Position numbers and translations under genes: made by a program. Source: DASZHJ01 sp035263705 (GTDB lineage: Bacteria > Pseudomonadota > Alphaproteobacteria > ATCC43930 > CGMCC-115725). Taken from it: DNA of 14,638 nt. Position 1 is the first letter of the stretch. Each line of letters opens with the position of its first letter. Where the stretch lies: assembly GCA_035263705.1 (NCBI GenBank), contig DATFRA010000134.1, positions 1 through 14,638 on the forward strand. Reading direction: 5' to 3'. Shown one piece after another: positions 1-7,821 of this stretch. The notes beneath the pieces were generated by a model. It worked only from the letters and a program-made list of their open reading frames with translations. It searched no databases and was not told where the DNA came from.

Positions 1-548
1 AAATTGAAGATGTAGGAATGCGAGTAGAGGCTGTTCTGCGATGCATCGATCGATTCCGCGCTCATCGGCGAGACAAACTGGCCAAGCTTGACGTCCATCC
101 CGCCCGCGCCGATCGCGGGCACGTGCACGCTGCCATACGCCTCGACGATATCGACCTGATTGGTGTCGTGGATCACGCGGTCGAGCTGACTGAAGAGGTG
201 CGTGAACCGCGCGTCAGATCCATACATGATCTGGGCCTTGAAGCCGAAGTCCCAGCCGGTTGCCTTGAGATCGAGCGGTCGCTCCGCAGTGAGCATGAAT
301 TGGTTCAGGAGGGGCCGGTTCGAGTGATCATCGAACAGGCGGCCGAAATTGCGCTGGTCATGGGGACTGTCGAAGTTTCCGGTGATGCCGGCCTCGAGGT
401 GGCCCGAGAGCTTGAGCGTATCGGTCCAGGCGGCGGGCACGCTGGGCGCCTGGTCCGTTGGCGCGGACTGCGCCTGCGCAAGTGCCGGCGGGGCGCTGAC
501 TGAAATCCCGGCCAGCGCCACCGCGCCGACCATAAGCGTCGCTCTCAT
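1..548 (-). CDS. BBP2-family outer-membrane porin, partial (C-terminus off left edge)
   Basis: The reading frame is open from ATG at 548 to the window edge, 182 codons without a stop. Residues 1-24 look like a Sec signal peptide (hydrophobic core VGAVALAGISV, then a cleavage-like ALA before QAQS). After it comes a Gln/Pro/Ala-rich linker and then amphipathic stretches typical of beta strands (LKLSGHLEAGITGNFDSP, WDFGFKAQIMYGSD). Near the visible end, GQFVSPMSAESIDASQN followed by YSHSYIFN closely resembles the GKF..P.G.E...... N.FYSHSY.FN signature of the putative beta-barrel porin-2 (BBP2) family. A GGAG lies about 9 bases before the ATG. The gene follows kdpC by 49 bases on the same strand, so it may be the last gene of the kdp operon and help solutes cross the outer membrane when K+ is scarce. 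The family is fairly sure; the substrate is not known. Confidence 0.8.
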   Translation of the reverse strand, partial: MRATLMVGAVALAGISVSAPPALAQAQSAPTDQAPSVPAAWTDTLKLSGHLEAGITGNFDSPHDQRNFGRLFDDHSNRPLLNQFMLTAERPLDLKATGWDFGFKAQIMYGSDARFTHLFSQLDRVIHDTNQVDIVEAYGSVHVPAIGAGGMDVKLGQFVSPMSAESIDASQNSLYSHSYIFN

Positions 549-597
549 TGGACTGAACTCCGCTGACGCTCCGCGCGGCTCGCGAAGCCGGCGTGGC

Positions 598-1194
598 CTA
601 CTTCATCGCGTCGAGGGCCAGATTGAGCTTGAGCACGTTGACGCGGGGCTCGCCGAGGATGCCCAGCGTGCGTTCCTGGATATTGTCGGCGACGAGCTGG
701 CGCAGCTTTTCCTCGGGAATGCCCCGCGCCTTCGCCACCCGCGTCACCTGGAAGTAGGCGCCCGCCGGCGTGATGTCGGGATCGAGGCCGCTCGCCGACG
801 TCGTCACGAGATCGACTGGAATCGGCGCCTTGGTGTCCTCGGCGAGCTTGCCGGCATCGTCCTTGACGCGATCGATGAGCGCTTGGCTGGTAGGCGCCAG
901 GTTCGACGCCGCCGAATTGTCAGCCGCGTACGGCACCGGGACCGTCTTGGTCGGGTCCTTCGGATCGGGCTCCGTCGTCGCCGACGGCCGAGGATGGAAA
1001 TACTTGGGGTCATGGAAGTCCTGGCCGATCAGCTCCGAGCCGATCACCTTGCCGTCCTTCTCGATCAGACTGCCGTTCGCCTGGTGCGGGAAGAGGAACT
1101 GGGCGATGCCGGTGATGCCCAGCGGATAAACGAGGCCGGTGATGACGGTCATGGCGATCATCATCACGAGGGCGGGACGGATCTGCTTCAACAT
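598..1194 (-). CDS. kdpC: KdpC, K+-transporting ATPase subunit C
   Basis: 198 residues, the normal KdpC length (about 190-200). One N-terminal membrane helix (residues about 7-34, LVMMIAMTVITGLVYPLGI) anchors a soluble domain outside the membrane. The family blocks are all present: GSELIGQDF and YFHPRPSA (residues 52-71), SNLAPTSQAL (97-106), VTTSASGLDPDI (130-141), and the C-terminal ERTLGILGEPRVNVLKLNLA (174-193). KdpC stabilises the KdpFABC pump and is thought to raise nucleotide affinity of KdpB. The start at 1194 has GAGGAG 8 bases upstream, inside the 12-base gap after the kdpB stop, so translation is probably coupled. Nothing is missing. Confidence 0.97.
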   Translation of the reverse strand: MLKQIRPALVMMIAMTVITGLVYPLGITGIAQFLFPHQANGSLIEKDGKVIGSELIGQDFHDPKYFHPRPSATTEPDPKDPTKTVPVPYAADNSAASNLAPTSQALIDRVKDDAGKLAEDTKAPIPVDLVTTSASGLDPDITPAGAYFQVTRVAKARGIPEEKLRQLVADNIQERTLGILGEPRVNVLKLNLALDAMK

Positions 1195-1206
1195 GATTAC
1201 TGCTCC

Positions 1207-3327
<2,121 letters not shown>

Positions 3328-3357
3328 GGCGATCGTCCTTGGCGGATCAATTTGTCA

Positions 3358-5094
3358 TTAGGGCGCGGCATAGAGCGTGCCGGCGTTCATGGCGACTTGC
3401 TCGACCACGGGCCCGAGCGACACCGCGGGGAAGTACATGAGGCCGCCGATGATCACGATGACGCCGATCAGCAGGCCCACGAAGAGCGGACGGTTGGTCG
3501 GAAAAGTGCCGGCCGAGGGCGGCAGCAGCTTCTTCCCGGCAAGCGAGCCCGCGACGGCGAGGAGCGGGATCACCATGATGAAACGGCCGATCAGCATCGC
3601 GGTCGCGAGCGTCGTGTTGTAGAACACGGTGTTGGCGCTGATGCCCGCGAAGGCGCTGCCGTTGTTGCCGGTGGCGGAGGTGTAGGCGTAGAGGATCTCG
3701 CTGAAGCCGTGGGGGCCGGTGTTGCTGATGCCGGCGAGGCCCGCGGGCAGCACGGTCGCAAGCGCGGTGCCGCCGAGAATCGAGAAGGGCAGGATCAGGA
3801 TGGCGAGGATCGCCATCTTGACCTCCTTCGCCTCCAGCTTCTTGCCGAGATACTCGGGCGTGCGTCCCACCATCAGGCCCGCCACGAACATCGAGACGAT
3901 CGCGAAAGCGAGCATGCCGTAGAGGCCGGAGCCCACGCCGCCGAAGATGATCTCGCCGAGGAGGATGTTGACGAGCGGCACCATGCCACCCAGCGGCATG
4001 AAGCTGTCATGCATGGAATTCACGGCACCGCAGGAAGTGTCGGTGGTGATGGTGGCGAACATCGCGGATTCCGTGATGCCGAACCGGACCTCCTTGCCCT
4101 CCATGTTGCCGCCGGGTTGGAGCGGGCTCTGGGTGGTGTCGACGTTGAACTGCGCGAAGGCGGGATTGCCGTGCGACTCCGCCCAATAAGCGGTGGAGAC
4201 GCCGGCGAGGAACAGGATTCCCATGGCCGCGAAGAGCGCCCAGCCCTGCCGCTGGTCGCCGACCATGCGACCCAGCACGTTGGTGAGGCCGGCGCCGATC
4301 GAGAAGATCAGGATGTATTGGATGAAGGTCGTGAGCGGCGTCGGATCCTCGTAGGGATGTGACGAGTTGGCGTTGAAGAAGCCGCCGCCGTTGGTGCCGA
4401 ATTCCTTGATCACCTCCTGCGAGGCGACGGGTCCCTGAGCGATGAGCTGCTTGCCGCCCTCGAGGGTCGTCGCCTCGACGTAGGCGCCGAGGTTCTGGGG
4501 CATGCCCTGCCACACGAAGACCAGCGCCACCACCACCGCGATCGGCAGCAGGATGTAGAGGGTGCAGCGCGTGAGATCGACCCAGAAGTTGCCGATCGTC
4601 CCTGCCTGGCGGCGCGCGAAGCCGCGGATCACCGCGATCGCGATCGCGATGCCGGCGGCCGCGGACACGAAATTGTGCACCGTGAGCCCCGCCATCTGCG
4701 TGAGGTAGCTCATGGTGGTCTCGGGTACGTAGGACTGCCAGTTCGTGTTGGTGACGAAGCTCATGGAAGTGTTGAGCGAGCTGTCCGGCGAGACCGCGTC
4801 CAGGCCCTGCGGATTGAACGGCAGCACGTTCTGCAACCGCTGCAGCGCGTAGAGCGCGAGGAATCCGACGAAGCTGAAAATCAGCACCGCCGCAGCGTAG
4901 ATGGTCCAGTGCTGCTCGGTCTTCTCTTCGACGCCGCAGAGCCAATAGATCGTGCGCTCGAGCGGCCGCAGCACCGGCGAGAGCAGCGTGCGCTCGCCCG
5001 CGAAGACGCGGGTCATGTAGCCGCCGAAGGGCTTGGTGAGCGCGATGATGATCGCGCCGAAGAGCGCAATCTGCAGCCAGCCGTTGAAGGTCAT
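3358..5094 (-). CDS. kdpA: KdpA, K+-binding and translocating subunit
   Basis: 578 residues and about ten hydrophobic segments, as expected for KdpA, a relative of the Trk/Ktr K+ channels. The four pore loops of the selectivity filter can be read: TNTNWQSY (residues 115-122), GTNGGGFFNANSSHP (233-247), TTDTSCGAVNS (350-360, with the Cys-Gly pair known from the E. coli filter) and SATGNNGSAF (473-482). It begins MTFNGWLQIALF and ends within a membrane helix followed by a short tail. The start at 5094 is set by AGGAG 6 bases upstream, which overlaps the kdpF stop codon (TAGGAG), so the two genes are translationally linked. It selects K+ and passes it to the KdpB pump. Confidence 0.98.
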   Translation of the reverse strand: MTFNGWLQIALFGAIIIALTKPFGGYMTRVFAGERTLLSPVLRPLERTIYWLCGVEEKTEQHWTIYAAAVLIFSFVGFLALYALQRLQNVLPFNPQGLDAVSPDSSLNTSMSFVTNTNWQSYVPETTMSYLTQMAGLTVHNFVSAAAGIAIAIAVIRGFARRQAGTIGNFWVDLTRCTLYILLPIAVVVALVFVWQGMPQNLGAYVEATTLEGGKQLIAQGPVASQEVIKEFGTNGGGFFNANSSHPYEDPTPLTTFIQYILIFSIGAGLTNVLGRMVGDQRQGWALFAAMGILFLAGVSTAYWAESHGNPAFAQFNVDTTQSPLQPGGNMEGKEVRFGITESAMFATITTDTSCGAVNSMHDSFMPLGGMVPLVNILLGEIIFGGVGSGLYGMLAFAIVSMFVAGLMVGRTPEYLGKKLEAKEVKMAILAILILPFSILGGTALATVLPAGLAGISNTGPHGFSEILYAYTSATGNNGSAFAGISANTVFYNTTLATAMLIGRFIMVIPLLAVAGSLAGKKLLPPSAGTFPTNRPLFVGLLIGVIVIIGGLMYFPAVSLGPVVEQVAMNAGTLYAAP

Positions 5095-5103
5095 GACGCT
5101 CTC

Positions 5104-5193
5104 CTAGAAGCGCTCGGGCCGGATCAGCGCGAACACCAGGTAGGCGGTGATCACGATCGTCGTGATCGAACCGAGGACGTAATCGAAGGCCAT
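5104..5193 (-). CDS. kdpF: KdpF, small membrane subunit of the K+ pump
   Basis: A 29-residue peptide: MAFDYVLGS, a hydrophobic helix of about 17 residues (ITTIVITAYLVFALIRP) and the end PERF. The LVFALIRPERF ending is the KdpF signature; E. coli KdpF is also 29 residues and stabilises the KdpABC complex. AGGAG lies 7 bases before the ATG and overlaps the stop of the upstream micropeptide gene. The stop codon itself (TAG) is part of the kdpA ribosome-binding site, 9 bases before the kdpA start. Gene order, length and ending make the identification firm. Confidence 0.95.
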   Translation of the reverse strand: MAFDYVLGSITTIVITAYLVFALIRPERF

Positions 5194-5204
5194 GGCCCTG
5201 CTCC

Positions 5205-5288
5205 TCACATCCGGTCGCAGGCGGCCACATAGCCGAGGGCGATCACGAAGAAGCCCAGGGCGATGGCCACCATCATCACGTCGAACAT
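5205..5288 (-). CDS. 27-residue membrane micropeptide at the head of the kdp operon
   Basis: A short frame with an excellent ribosome-binding site: AAGGAG 6 bases before ATG 5288. It encodes 27 residues: MFDVMM, a hydrophobic helix (VAIALGFFVIALGYVAA) and the polar end CDRM. The stop TGA runs directly into the AGGAG used by kdpF, 11 bases before the kdpF start. That spacing matches the rest of the operon and argues that the peptide is made. I recall similar unnamed micropeptides ending in Y..AC(D/E)RL ahead of kdpF or kdpA in other bacteria, but cannot check this here. It is not KdpF, which follows separately. It may be a second small subunit or a regulator of pump assembly; the function is inferred only from position and topology. 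Confidence 0.75.
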   Translation of the reverse strand: MFDVMMVAIALGFFVIALGYVAACDRM

Positions 5289-5300
5289 CGAGCTCTCCTT

Positions 5301-5612
5301 GAGGTCGCGGATCGCAGCACGTCAGCGATCGGGCGAAAGTGAGTGAGACAGATCCGGGCGCGCATCCGCTTGCATCAGCCCTGAGCCGTCACGACGCATT
5401 GCTCGTTGCGCGGCTAGATAGATGGCAACGCGCAATAAAAAAGCGATATCGATGTCAGCGGCGCCAAATAAAAGCGGCGTAAAGACGAGCTCGCGACGCA
5501 CCTGCAATCTCATGCCGCGTTTATTTGGCGCGTCTAATCCTCGTCTCGAATCTTTATGAACTGCGCCTTAATCCTCACCCGAGGCCAGGAACCTTGGAAA
5601 CGGGACAGGATA
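5301..5612. promoter_or_regulatory. Intergenic control region between kdp and the divergent small genes
   Basis: No convincing gene lies in these 312 bases. The stretch from about 5405 to 5560 is visibly richer in A and T than its surroundings and carries several TTTAT boxes. On the minus strand, facing kdp, TTTACG (5478-5483) and TTTATT (5467-5472) form a direct repeat with an 11-base period, and another TTTATT lies at 5434-5439. On the plus strand TTTATT lies at 5520-5525. The kdp promoter should be here, leaving a leader of roughly 100-150 bases before the micropeptide. I see no confident -35/-10 pair. Bases 5301-5400 are GC-rich leader with no obvious structure. E. coli KdpE binds, as I recall, a TTTATA/TTTACA direct repeat with the same 11-base period, so a KdpE-type regulator is the leading guess. 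Confidence 0.55.
5461..5531. repeat. Inverted repeat, 18-base arms matching at 17 positions
   Basis: The left arm is GCGCCAAATAAAAGCGGC (5461-5478). The right arm (5514-5531), read on the other strand, is GCGCCAAATAAACGCGGC. They differ at one base and are separated by 35 bases. Each arm carries one TTTATT core, pointing toward kdp on the left and toward the small plus-strand genes on the right. The arms are too far apart for a simple hairpin operator; two copies of one protein site controlling divergent promoters is the natural reading. Confidence 0.75.
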
Positions 5613-5804
5613 ATGCGCAGTCACTCCGATACCGGGATTGAAAAAGAAGGCCATCCGCTCCCGCTGAGTAGCGGGAGCGCCGAGTCGACCGAGGAGGACC
5701 GGTCGCTTGGCGCGGTGATGCGCGAGATCGCCCGCTCGCTCGCGGGATGGCCGTTCTTCGTCGTTGCCGTGCAGCTGCTTTTGTACGGCACCCGCCTGAT
5801 CTGA
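5613..5804 (+). CDS. Small single-helix membrane protein, unknown function
   Basis: A frame of 63 residues from ATG 5613; the same frame has an earlier ATG at 5556 (82 residues) with no ribosome-binding site. GGGACAGGA just upstream favours 5613, although the AGGA is closer than ideal. Residues 1-32 are polar and charged (MRSHSDTGIEKEGH and onward). Residues about 43-60 form one hydrophobic helix (LAGWPFFVVAVQLLLYGT) ending RLI at the C-terminus, so the protein is probably a tail-anchored inner-membrane peptide. I do not recognise the family. It diverges from kdp and shares the inverted-repeat region with it, so K+- or osmolarity-linked expression is possible. The early part of the gene contains a perfect hairpin. 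Confidence 0.5.
   Translation: MRSHSDTGIEKEGHPLPLSSGSAESTEEDRSLGAVMREIARSLAGWPFFVVAVQLLLYGTRLI
5656..5679 (+). repeat. Perfect 10-bp hairpin with GAGT tetraloop
   Basis: CGCTCCCGCT (5656-5665), loop GAGT, then AGCGGGAGCG (5670-5679). All ten base pairs are perfect and mostly G-C. It sits 43 bases after the start of the small gene at 5613 and is followed by GAGGAGG (5691-5697), not by a T run. It is therefore not a standard terminator; an RNA control structure or a protein site are alternatives. Confidence 0.7.
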
Positions 5805-5840
5805 GCGGGCGATAGGCGTGAAAGCCGCTGGCGCCTCGCA

Positions 5841-5913
5841 CTTATGCCGTTTTTATAACTCGAGGCGGGTTTCCACCTCGATTTTATACGGGCCGAGCGC
5901 CTCTTCTATAAGG
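5841..5913 (+). promoter_or_regulatory. Phased TTTATA-like boxes upstream of the gene at 5933
   Basis: CTTATG (5841-5846), TTTATA (5852-5857), TTTATA (5883-5888) and TCTATA (5905-5910) lie on the plus strand at spacings of 11, 31 and 22 bases, close to one, three and two helical turns. The last, within CTATAAG, may also serve as a -10 box about 20 bases before ATG 5933. No clear -35 box is seen. The cores resemble the boxes in front of kdp. Confidence 0.4.
5861..5887 (+). terminator. Possible weak terminator after the small gene at 5613
   Basis: CGAGGCGG (5861-5868), loop GTTT, then CCACCTCG (5873-5880) pair at seven of eight positions, and are followed directly by ATTTTAT. The structure starts 57 bases after the stop at 5804. 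The mismatch and short T run make it weak. The same T run is part of the TTTATA box array, so a regulatory reading competes with the terminator reading. Confidence 0.35.
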
Positions 5914-5932
5914 GTGTGAAGACAGGCTGACC

Positions 5933-6142
5933 ATGTCGACCATCGCCTACATACGCGCGGCAGCTCCCAACGATGTCGCGACCATCGTTCGAGACAAGGT
6001 CGGGTCGCGACCCGTCGAAACCGGTCGTGCGAAAATCGGCCCGTCGATCGTCGCCATCGCTGTAAGCGTCGTCATCATGGCGGGATTGATGGCATTAAGG
6101 CTGTGGTTCCTCATGCCGGCCTCGATCTACTTTCAGAATTGA
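5933..6142 (+). CDS. Small single-helix membrane protein, unknown function
   Basis: A 69-residue frame from ATG 5933 with a modest AGG 6 bases upstream. Residues 1-35 are soluble with many charges (VRDKVGSRPVETGRAK). Residues about 37-60 are one strongly hydrophobic helix (SIVAIAVSVVIMAGLMALRL) followed by WFLMPASIYFQN at the C-terminus. I do not recognise the family. It has the same plan as the small gene upstream (charged N-terminus, helix at the C-terminus) but no clear sequence similarity to it. The array of TTTATA-like boxes lies in its promoter region. The next gene starts 39 bases downstream, so the two may be co-transcribed. Confidence 0.55.
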   Translation: MSTIAYIRAAAPNDVATIVRDKVGSRPVETGRAKIGPSIVAIAVSVVIMAGLMALRLWFLMPASIYFQN

Positions 6143-6181
6143 TCAATGCTCGACCAGCCCGTGAAGCACCCGGAGACTTCC

Positions 6182-6535
6182 ATGACCACGTCTCAGCACG
6201 TTGCCGATCCCGATTTCGCCCCTCAGGCCGGCGCGGGGAGCGCATGGTGGCACCGGCTCGGCCGGATCATCGGATCCGCGCGCAAGGCACGGCGCGCCGC
6301 CACGAAGGTTCCGATCTATCGGGTCACGCACGCGGCGCCAGATCGCTGGGTCGTGGAGCGTCCGGCGGCCTCCATGGAGCACGCCTTCCCGGATCTGGAA
6401 AAGGCGATCACCTTCATTCGGCACGAATGCGGCAACAACGCGGCCTCGGTCGAGCTTCGGGTCGGCGATCTCTATGTCGTGGCGCAGCTCGATCCCAGCA
6501 ATCCCGGCTCACTCTTCGGCGAAGCGGTCACGTAG
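6182..6535 (+). CDS. Small soluble protein of unknown function
   Basis: 117 residues from ATG 6182, chosen because GGAG lies 6 bases upstream; an in-frame ATG at 6146 would add 12 residues but has no ribosome-binding site. Residues 1-41 are Ala-rich, then basic (RIIGSARKARRAATK). Residues 43-107 look like a compact alpha/beta domain: IYRVTHAAPDRWVVERP, a helix DLEKAITFIRHECG, and two strands SVELRVGDLYVVAQLDP. There is no signal peptide and no membrane helix. The strand-helix-strand pattern around an RW.VERP motif is somewhat like small DUF2188-type domains, but that is only an impression. It ends 17 bases from the convergent GDCCVxC gene, so it closes the kdp-side group of small genes. Confidence 0.6.
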   Translation: MTTSQHVADPDFAPQAGAGSAWWHRLGRIIGSARKARRAATKVPIYRVTHAAPDRWVVERPAASMEHAFPDLEKAITFIRHECGNNAASVELRVGDLYVVAQLDPSNPGSLFGEAVT

Positions 6536-6552
6536 CGCCGCGCTCGACGGGT

Positions 6553-6795
6553 TCAGCCCGCACAGCACCCCGTGGACGCGGCATCGCCGCCGCGCCGCGC
6601 CTCTTGAATGGGCGGGCAGGGGACGGAGCCGTAGGAGCAGAAGACGCAGCAGTCGCCGGGCTTCGGCTTGAGCCGGGTGCCGCAGCCCGCGCAGTCATAA
6701 AAGAACAGGCAAGCGTCGGTCGGCATCCGCTCGGTCGCCCGGTGGCCGCACTGCGGACAGGTGATCTCGGAATGAACGATGAGGGATGCGCTCAT
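6553..6795 (-). CDS. GDCCVxC-domain protein of the mercury cluster (cysteine form)
   Basis: 80 residues from ATG 6795, which overlaps the merB stop as ATGA, so translation is coupled. Four CxxC-like features are visible: CPQC (residues 14-17), CAGC (35-38), the family core GDCCVFC followed by SYGSVPCPP, and a C-terminal GCCAG. The core matches the GDCCVxC (seleno)protein family, which is often annotated near mercury and metal resistance genes. Here the position that can be selenocysteine is an ordinary TGC codon (6637-6639). The first two pairs look like a zinc-ribbon-type fold, and the core pair could bind Hg2+ or another soft metal. The biochemical role of the family is not established to my knowledge. 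It may hand over or hold Hg2+ released by MerB. Confidence 0.85.
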   Translation of the reverse strand: MSASLIVHSEITCPQCGHRATERMPTDACLFFYDCAGCGTRLKPKPGDCCVFCSYGSVPCPPIQEARRGGDAASTGCCAG

Positions 6796-7463
6796 GCGGC
6801 AAGCTCGACGTCGGGGTAGCGCGCGGCATTGCGCTGTCGCGCAAGGAGCTGGGCCTCGCTCAACGAGACGCAGCCCACGTCGGCGCGATCCCGCGCCCAG
6901 GTGGCGAAAGCCTGCCGATCGCGGAACAGGTTGACGCGATCGCAGAACGCGGTCCGCAGATCGGTGCAGCAGGCTTTTCGGTCGGGCGCGAGGATCGACA
7001 TCACCATGTCCGAGGGTCGGGCGGATTGCACCGACTCGGGCAGCAGGTCGGCCGCGAGCTCCGCGCCCGACGCCGGGCAGCGAGTCATGAGCGTCGCCGG
7101 CGTCCGCAGGATCTCCGGCAGGAACAGCGCATCGAGGACGCACCATGTATGGAGCTCGACCCGCCCGGCGATGAAGCGATGGCGCGTCGGCGTCAGGCTC
7201 AGGCCACCGAAAGCGGTCACGGCCCCGTGCATGTCCCGCACCAGCGAGGTCGCCGCAAATTCTGCGAGGAGCCGACCCGTGCGGTCTTGCGATAGGCCGC
7301 ACGCCGCCGCGAGTTGGTGCGTCGTCACCGCGGCGCCCCGGCTGAGCAGGCGATAGAGCGCCACGCTCGCCCGCTGTATCTCCGGCGTATTCAGGGTCAA
7401 GAGGCCCTGTTCCAGGTATTCGACGAATGCCTCTCGCGTGTCGGCGGCACCTGTCGCGGCCAT
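6792..7463 (-). CDS. merB: MerB, alkylmercury (organomercurial) lyase
   Basis: 223 residues from ATG 7463 (GGAAG 8-9 bases upstream). The frame stays open to 7688, but that extension is low-complexity Arg/Ser/Pro overlapping merP and is not used. Residues about 15-85 form the winged-helix-like N-terminal domain (IQRASVALYRLLSRG, LAAACGLSQDRTGRLLAEF). The catalytic residues can be aligned: Cys108 and Asp111 in HTWCVLDALFLPEIL and Cys174 in TAFCDRVNLFRD, matching Cys96, Asp99 and Cys159 of the plasmid R831b enzyme. The enzyme breaks the carbon-mercury bond in compounds such as methylmercury, giving a hydrocarbon and Hg2+. It lies 16 bases after merP and overlaps the GDCCVxC gene. All key residues are present. 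Confidence 0.93.
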   Translation of the reverse strand: MAATGAADTREAFVEYLEQGLLTLNTPEIQRASVALYRLLSRGAAVTTHQLAAACGLSQDRTGRLLAEFAATSLVRDMHGAVTAFGGLSLTPTRHRFIAGRVELHTWCVLDALFLPEILRTPATLMTRCPASGAELAADLLPESVQSARPSDMVMSILAPDRKACCTDLRTAFCDRVNLFRDRQAFATWARDRADVGCVSLSEAQLLARQRNAARYPDVELAA

Positions 7464-7479
7464 GCGCGGTTCTTCCGTC

Positions 7480-7785
7480 TCAACCGCCCGTGTTCGCGGG
7501 ACGCGAAGGGTACCCGGCGTTCGTCGTGGCGGCAATGAGCGCCGAAACATCGGTGACCGCGTCATCGAACGTGACGGTCGCGAGGGCGGCTGACTCGGCG
7601 TCGACTTCCTTGACCTGGACGGCAGTGACGCCGGACACCTGCGAGAGAGCACTCTTGACAATGGGTGCGCAGAGCTCGCAGGTCGCATTGTCGACGCGGA
7701 GCGTCACGGTCTTCTCGGCGGCCTGCGCCGCCCAGGGCGAAAGCATGATCATGAGGCCGAGTACGGCGGCTTTGCGTGGGATCAT
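7480..7785 (-). CDS. merP: MerP, periplasmic mercury-binding protein
   Basis: 101 residues. Residues 1-22 are a signal peptide (KAAVLGLMIMLSPWAAQA, cleavage after AQA). The mature part is a heavy-metal-associated (HMA) domain with the metal-binding pair in NATCELCAPIVKSAL (Cys36 and Cys39). The rest follows the HMA pattern, SGVTAVQVKEVD and ATVTFDDAVTDVSALIAATTNAGYP. MerP binds Hg2+ in the periplasm and passes it to MerT. The usual M before TC is replaced by A here. AAGGAG is 7 bases before ATG 7785; merT ends 36 bases upstream and merB starts 16 bases downstream. Confidence 0.93.
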   Translation of the reverse strand: MIPRKAAVLGLMIMLSPWAAQAAEKTVTLRVDNATCELCAPIVKSALSQVSGVTAVQVKEVDAESAALATVTFDDAVTDVSALIAATTNAGYPSRPANTGG

Positions 7786-7821
7786 CGAGTCTCTCCTTGC
7801 AGTCTGCCGAAGTCCTGCGGG

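Noticed and set aside
550..597. Hairpin between kdpC and the porin as an operon terminator
   Set aside because: The best stem is 5 bases (CGGCT/AGCCG) with no following T run, so read-through into the porin is more likely.
5322..5513. 63-codon minus-strand frame upstream of the kdp micropeptide
   Set aside because: No ribosome-binding site, it crosses the inverted repeat and box motifs, and it shows no domain; more likely promoter and leader DNA.
6538..6565. Possible bidirectional terminator between the converging genes near 6535 and 6553
   Set aside because: Only a 4-base stem (CGGG/CCCG) and no T run on either side.
6637..6639. Possible selenocysteine codon in the GDCCVxC motif
   Set aside because: The codon is TGC, not TGA, so this is the cysteine form.
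7464..7688. N-terminal extension of MerB in the same frame
   Set aside because: Arg/Ser/Pro-rich, overlaps merP almost entirely, and the family begins near the ATG at 7463, which has a ribosome-binding site.
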